A stretch of DNA of 7,270 nt. Origin: Acidobacteriaceae bacterium (GTDB lineage Bacteria; Acidobacteriota; Terriglobia; Terriglobales; Acidobacteriaceae). A program made the position numbers and the translations under genes. The notes beneath the pieces were generated by a model that saw only the letters and a program-made list of their open reading frames with translations, had not been told where the DNA came from and did no database searches. The stretch covers positions 1,571 to 8,840 of the forward strand of contig PMCH01000326.1 of NCBI GenBank assembly GCA_003154055.1, read 5' to 3'. This document shows, piece after piece, positions 4,575 to 7,270 of the stretch (positions are counted from its first letter, which is position 1; each line of letters opens with the position of its first letter).

Positions 4575-5915
4575 TTACTCGTAGCGCAGAGCCTCGATCG
4601 GATCCAGTTTCGCCGCGCGCATTGCCGGGATCATGCCGCTCACGATTCCAACCAGTCCAAGAATCGCGGTGGCAATCAAAAGAATCTTGGGCGCGACGAC
4701 CAGCCGGATGTCGCCCGCCTCGGCATGTTTCGCCATCGCGCTGTACAAGGTGAGCGTGCCCACGGAAAACGAGATTGCGTAAGACAGCAGAATGCCGATC
4801 ACTCCGCCGACCGCGGTAATCACCATCGCTTCCGATAGAAACTGGAACAGGATGTAGCGCCTGCGTGCCCCCAGCGCTTTTTCCACCCCGATCTCGCGGG
4901 TCCGCTGCGTCACTGAAACCAGCATGATGTTCATCAGCCCAATGCCGCCAATCCCCAGCGTGAGCGTGCCAATAAACGCCAACAGAACCTTCAGGCCGAT
5001 CGTGATGACGCGGAATTGCTCGAGTTGCTTTTGCGCATCGAAAACGTGCAGCGCCCGCTCGTCATCGGCCTTGAAACCATGCGCGGCTGCCAGTGAATCC
5101 CGGATGGCCTGGGTCACCTTGGTGTGGTTCAGGCCGAACGAGTCAAGCCACAGGCCGCCGATGTAGTGCGTACTCATCAGCGTATCCATGGAGTGAAACG
5201 GGATGTAGATGACGCGGTTATCGTCGTTGTCGGCTTCCTGCATGCGCGCATTCATCACCCCGACAACCTGAAACGAAACGCCGTTGATGCGAACGCTGTC
5301 GCCCACGGCCGGCATCCCGGAAAAGAGCTTGTCTTTCGCCTCGGAACCCAGCACGGCAACCATGGCGTGGCTGAAGTTGTCCTGATCGTTGATAAACCGC
5401 CCTGACTCGACACTCAGATTCCAGATGTCCTGAATGCCTGGGTCCATGCCGAAGACCGTGAAACTGAAGGAACGCGAGCCCGATTGAACGGTCGCAGTGA
5501 TGTCCAGGTGGCGAGAAACATGCTTCACCAGCGGGACGACATTGCGGATCATTTCGACATCATCGTCGGTGAAACGGACCTGCACTCCCGCCTTGTTGCC
5601 GCCCGCTTGTTGCGACGTTCGACCGGGAAAAATTCCGACTGCCGTGGAACCGTAGCTGTCCCAGATCGATTGGATGGCGTGCCCGAATCCCTCGCCGTAG
5701 GCCAGCAGCAAAACCACGGTGGCGATGCCCCATGCCATCCCGAGCATGGTGAGCACCGTCTTGCGCACGTCGTGGCGCATCGCGCCATAGGCTTCGCGCA
5801 GGATGTCACGCACCACCGTGACGATGTGCAGGGCCACGACCAGCAAGGCCTGCATGGTTTCCCGCAAGTCGTTCCGCATCGTCCCGCCGCCCTGTTGGAG
5901 CAAGTCGCGCTTCAT
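4575..5915 (-). CDS. MacB/FtsX-type ABC transporter permease (second of pair)
   Basis: The 446-residue protein has MacB topology: a first helix at about 54-73 (LTMLGMAWGIATVVLLL), a large periplasmic domain at about 75-300, then helices near 305-335, 361-386 and 410-430. Family signatures are GIGGIGLMNIMLVSVTQRTREIG at 321-343 (broken as GIGGIGLMNIM and RTREIG), EKALGA at 345-350, and the C-terminal P-x-LDPIEALRYE-type end at 430-446. Such proteins do not pump across the membrane channel-fashion; with an ATPase they drive periplasmic machinery, export or lipid handling by mechanotransmission. The start at ATG 5915 lies 2 bp after the permease 1 stop, so translation is probably coupled. An open frame continues upstream to 6362 but only as a shadow of permease 1. 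Oddly, about 35 extra residues, including a hydrophobic stretch at 21-36, precede the usual family N-terminus. ATG at 5879 (Met13) is an alternative start. Confidence 0.92.
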   Translation of the reverse strand: MKRDLLQQGGGTMRNDLRETMQALLVVALHIVTVVRDILREAYGAMRHDVRKTVLTMLGMAWGIATVVLLLAYGEGFGHAIQSIWDSYGSTAVGIFPGRTSQQAGGNKAGVQVRFTDDDVEMIRNVVPLVKHVSRHLDITATVQSGSRSFSFTVFGMDPGIQDIWNLSVESGRFINDQDNFSHAMVAVLGSEAKDKLFSGMPAVGDSVRINGVSFQVVGVMNARMQEADNDDNRVIYIPFHSMDTLMSTHYIGGLWLDSFGLNHTKVTQAIRDSLAAAHGFKADDERALHVFDAQKQLEQFRVITIGLKVLLAFIGTLTLGIGGIGLMNIMLVSVTQRTREIGVEKALGARRRYILFQFLSEAMVITAVGGVIGILLSYAISFSVGTLTLYSAMAKHAEAGDIRLVVAPKILLIATAILGLVGIVSGMIPAMRAAKLDPIEALRYE

Positions 5916-5917
5916 GA

Positions 5918-7168
5918 CTACTCTTTCCTCAACGCATCCACCGGCTCCAACGCAGCCGCCTGCCGCGCCGGATACAGGCCGGCCGCGACTCCCGCCACCG
6001 TCAGCGAACACAATGCCAGGATTGCGCTGGAAGGCACAAGAGTTGGAGGATCCCACCCTGGGGGCGACGGCAACCTGGATAGCGCCGCCATAAACCCAGC
6101 TGCTCCCCCGATGCCGATACCTCCGCTGAGCAGCGTCAGAAACGCGCCCTCGGTAAAAAACTGAAACATGATGCTGCGATTCGTTGCGCCCAGAGCCTTT
6201 CGTAATCCAATCTCGCGCGTCCGGTCCGCGACTGCGACTAGCATGATGTTGATGATGCCGATCGCACCCAGGCTCAGCGTCACCAGCCCCACGCTGCCCA
6301 GAAACATATTCATGGCGTCGAAAATCTTTCCCACCTGGTCGGCGGTGCGAATGCTGTCCCACTCGTCAAAAGCATCGGGTGTGTCATAGGGAAAGCCGTG
6401 GTTGCGCGCAATCACCTTGTGAACCTGAAGCTTCGCGGTTTCATGAATCTCCCGCAGCCTCGGCTGGTAAACCAGAAACGAAATCGGGTCGTCTACCTCG
6501 CCCACATTGATTGGCGGAAAATACTGGTGCATGGTGTTGAACGGAATGAAAATCCGAAGGTTGATGTCGTTGTTGTTGCCGTGCCCAACCCGTTTGACCG
6601 TCCCGACGACCTGGAAGCGGATTCCGTTGAGCAAAATAACGCTGCCAATGGAAGGACGGCCCGGAAATAACAACCGGCGGGCTTCATCACCGAGCACGAC
6701 CACCGCCCGCTTCTGATCGTTGTCCAGTTGGTTGAGCCAGCGCCCGTCGCCCACCGGCAGGTAGCGGATCTTGTCGTAATTTGGCAGAACACCGTTCAGT
6801 TGGCCGCTGCTCTGGAAAAATTCGCTGACCGCCCGGATGTCTCCCCGCGAGATCACCGGGTTGGCCGCCCGGATGTCCGGACAACTCGCCAGCACGTCCT
6901 CGTAGTCCTTGTAGGTGAGCCGGTACCAGCGCATGCTGGTGAAACTGCCATTCAAGGCTGGAGCTTTCCCGCCCCAGACGAACATGACGTCTTCACCGAG
7001 TTCGTTGAATTGTTTTCTGTTCCCCGAGCGGAAGCCTTCCCCAAGACCTACCAGCAGAAGAAGAGATCCCACGCCCCAGGCAATCCCGAACATGGTCAGG
7101 AAGGAGCGCAGCTTGTGCGCCCAGAGGGTCCGGAGGGTTTGACCGAAGATTTCCAGCAGCAGGCGCAC
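5918..7168 (-). CDS. MacB/FtsX-type ABC transporter permease (first of pair)
   Basis: The 416-residue protein starts like a typical MacB membrane subunit, with a short amphipathic N-terminus (TLRTLWAHKLRSFLTMFG) leading into helix 1 at about 23-43. A MacB-PCD-like periplasmic domain occupies about 45-285, followed by helices at about 287-313, 341-362 and 380-400. Signatures include GAIGIINIMLVAVADRTREIG at 301-321 (in parts GAIGIINIML and RTREIG), RKALGA at 323-328 and LYPARQAAALEP near the C-terminus. It should sit in the inner membrane and need a separate MacB/LolD-type ATPase; none is encoded here, since a tRNA gene lies just upstream. The start is GTG at 7168; no other in-frame start lies in the 43-bp gap to the tRNA and no clear Shine-Dalgarno is seen. 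With the gene that follows 2 bp later it probably forms a hetero-dimeric permease. Confidence 0.92.
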   Translation of the reverse strand: MRLLLEIFGQTLRTLWAHKLRSFLTMFGIAWGVGSLLLLVGLGEGFRSGNRKQFNELGEDVMFVWGGKAPALNGSFTSMRWYRLTYKDYEDVLASCPDIRAANPVISRGDIRAVSEFFQSSGQLNGVLPNYDKIRYLPVGDGRWLNQLDNDQKRAVVVLGDEARRLLFPGRPSIGSVILLNGIRFQVVGTVKRVGHGNNNDINLRIFIPFNTMHQYFPPINVGEVDDPISFLVYQPRLREIHETAKLQVHKVIARNHGFPYDTPDAFDEWDSIRTADQVGKIFDAMNMFLGSVGLVTLSLGAIGIINIMLVAVADRTREIGLRKALGATNRSIMFQFFTEGAFLTLLSGGIGIGGAAGFMAALSRLPSPPGWDPPTLVPSSAILALCSLTVAGVAAGLYPARQAAALEPVDALRKE

Positions 7169-7210
7169 AGTCCATGATAGGAGAGCGCAAGCGATTGGGG
7201 AAGGCTAGCG

Positions 7211-7270
7211 TGGTGGCCCCGGCGTGAGTCGAACACGCGACCTTCGGTTTAGGAAACCGCTGCTCTATCC
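7211..7270 (-). tRNA. tRNA-Arg (anticodon CCT), 5' end beyond the window
   Basis: Read on the minus strand, the sequence runs from the D-loop GG through GAGC, an anticodon arm, variable loop, T arm and acceptor to an encoded CCA (7213-7211). The anticodon loop TTCCTAA sets anticodon CCT at 7253-7251, decoding AGG. The T arm GCGTG-TTCGACT-CACGC is perfect, and the 3' acceptor strand CGGGGCC is followed by discriminator A. The 27-43 pair is G-A; the remaining four anticodon-stem pairs are canonical. Roughly the first 18 bases, including the 5' acceptor strand, lie outside the window. Permease 1 starts 43 bp downstream on the same strand. Confidence 0.92.

Noticed and set aside
5484..6164. Plus-strand ORF of 226 codons spanning the permease junction
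   Set aside because: It crosses the boundary of two confident minus-strand genes and its composition is typical of an antisense shadow.
5916..6362. Upstream extension of the permease 2 frame to 6362 (a 595-residue reading)
   Set aside because: It runs through the permease 1 coding sequence in another frame; the translation is low-complexity and basic without family features, and a suitable ATG lies 2 bp after the permease 1 stop.
7169..7210. Promoter or terminator between the tRNA and permease 1
   Set aside because: No -10/-35 pair, hairpin or T-run can be recognised in the 42 bases; co-transcription with the tRNA is possible but unsupported.
7211..7270. tRNA as attachment site of an integrated element
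   Set aside because: No integrase, no second copy of the tRNA 3' end in the window, and the adjacent permeases match their surroundings in composition.

Overview
The window is about 58-60% GC, is not obviously phage or plasmid, and reads as an ordinary chromosomal stretch of a soil-type bacterium. The best guess is an acidobacterium (Acidobacteriota, Terriglobia/Koribacter-like). This rests on the style of the proteins, an orphan MacB-type permease pair and intergenic heptamer repeats. It is an inference from memory and was not tested by a search. Every confident gene lies on the minus strand, so transcription runs from the right end of the window to the left.

Layout in transcription order: (1) the 3' part of a tRNA-Arg with anticodon CCT, cut by the window edge (7211-7270); (2) two adjacent MacB/FtsX-type ABC permeases separated by 2 bp (7168-5918 and 5915-4575), with no ATPase or membrane-fusion protein beside them; (3) a 244-bp gap with a plus-strand mini-ORF behind a strong ribosome binding site, a 16-bp palindrome and short repeats; (4) an exported protein of unknown function (4330-3917); (5) a GT2 glycosyltransferase of the DPM1/GtrB/ArnC type with two C-terminal membrane helices (3729-2752); (6) a class I PLP-dependent aminotransferase of the aspartate aminotransferase family (2556-1348); (7) a double-domain VOC/glyoxalase-fold protein (1255-473); (8) a possible small two-helix membrane protein overlapping its 3' end (522-205); (9) the first 33 codons of what looks like a transketolase N-terminal half, with an excellent ribosome binding site (100-1).

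The genes do not form one obvious pathway. The permease pair is a clear two-gene, translationally coupled unit. The rest look like independent housekeeping or accessory genes in the same orientation.

The most unusual signal is between the genes. The four gaps that follow permease 2, the exported protein, the glycosyltransferase and the aminotransferase each hold short tandem units (mostly 7-mers) arranged as an inverted repeat. In each case the near arm starts within -2 to +5 bp of the upstream gene's stop codon. The unit sequence differs from gap to gap (GTAGYCA, GCGAGTN, GAGGTCA, AGTCGTY on the transcribed strand), while the architecture and position are shared. Two of them form long stems (21/23 and 19/21 matching positions). 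None is followed by a clear T-run, so they are not textbook intrinsic terminators. They are the best candidate here for an undescribed element class.
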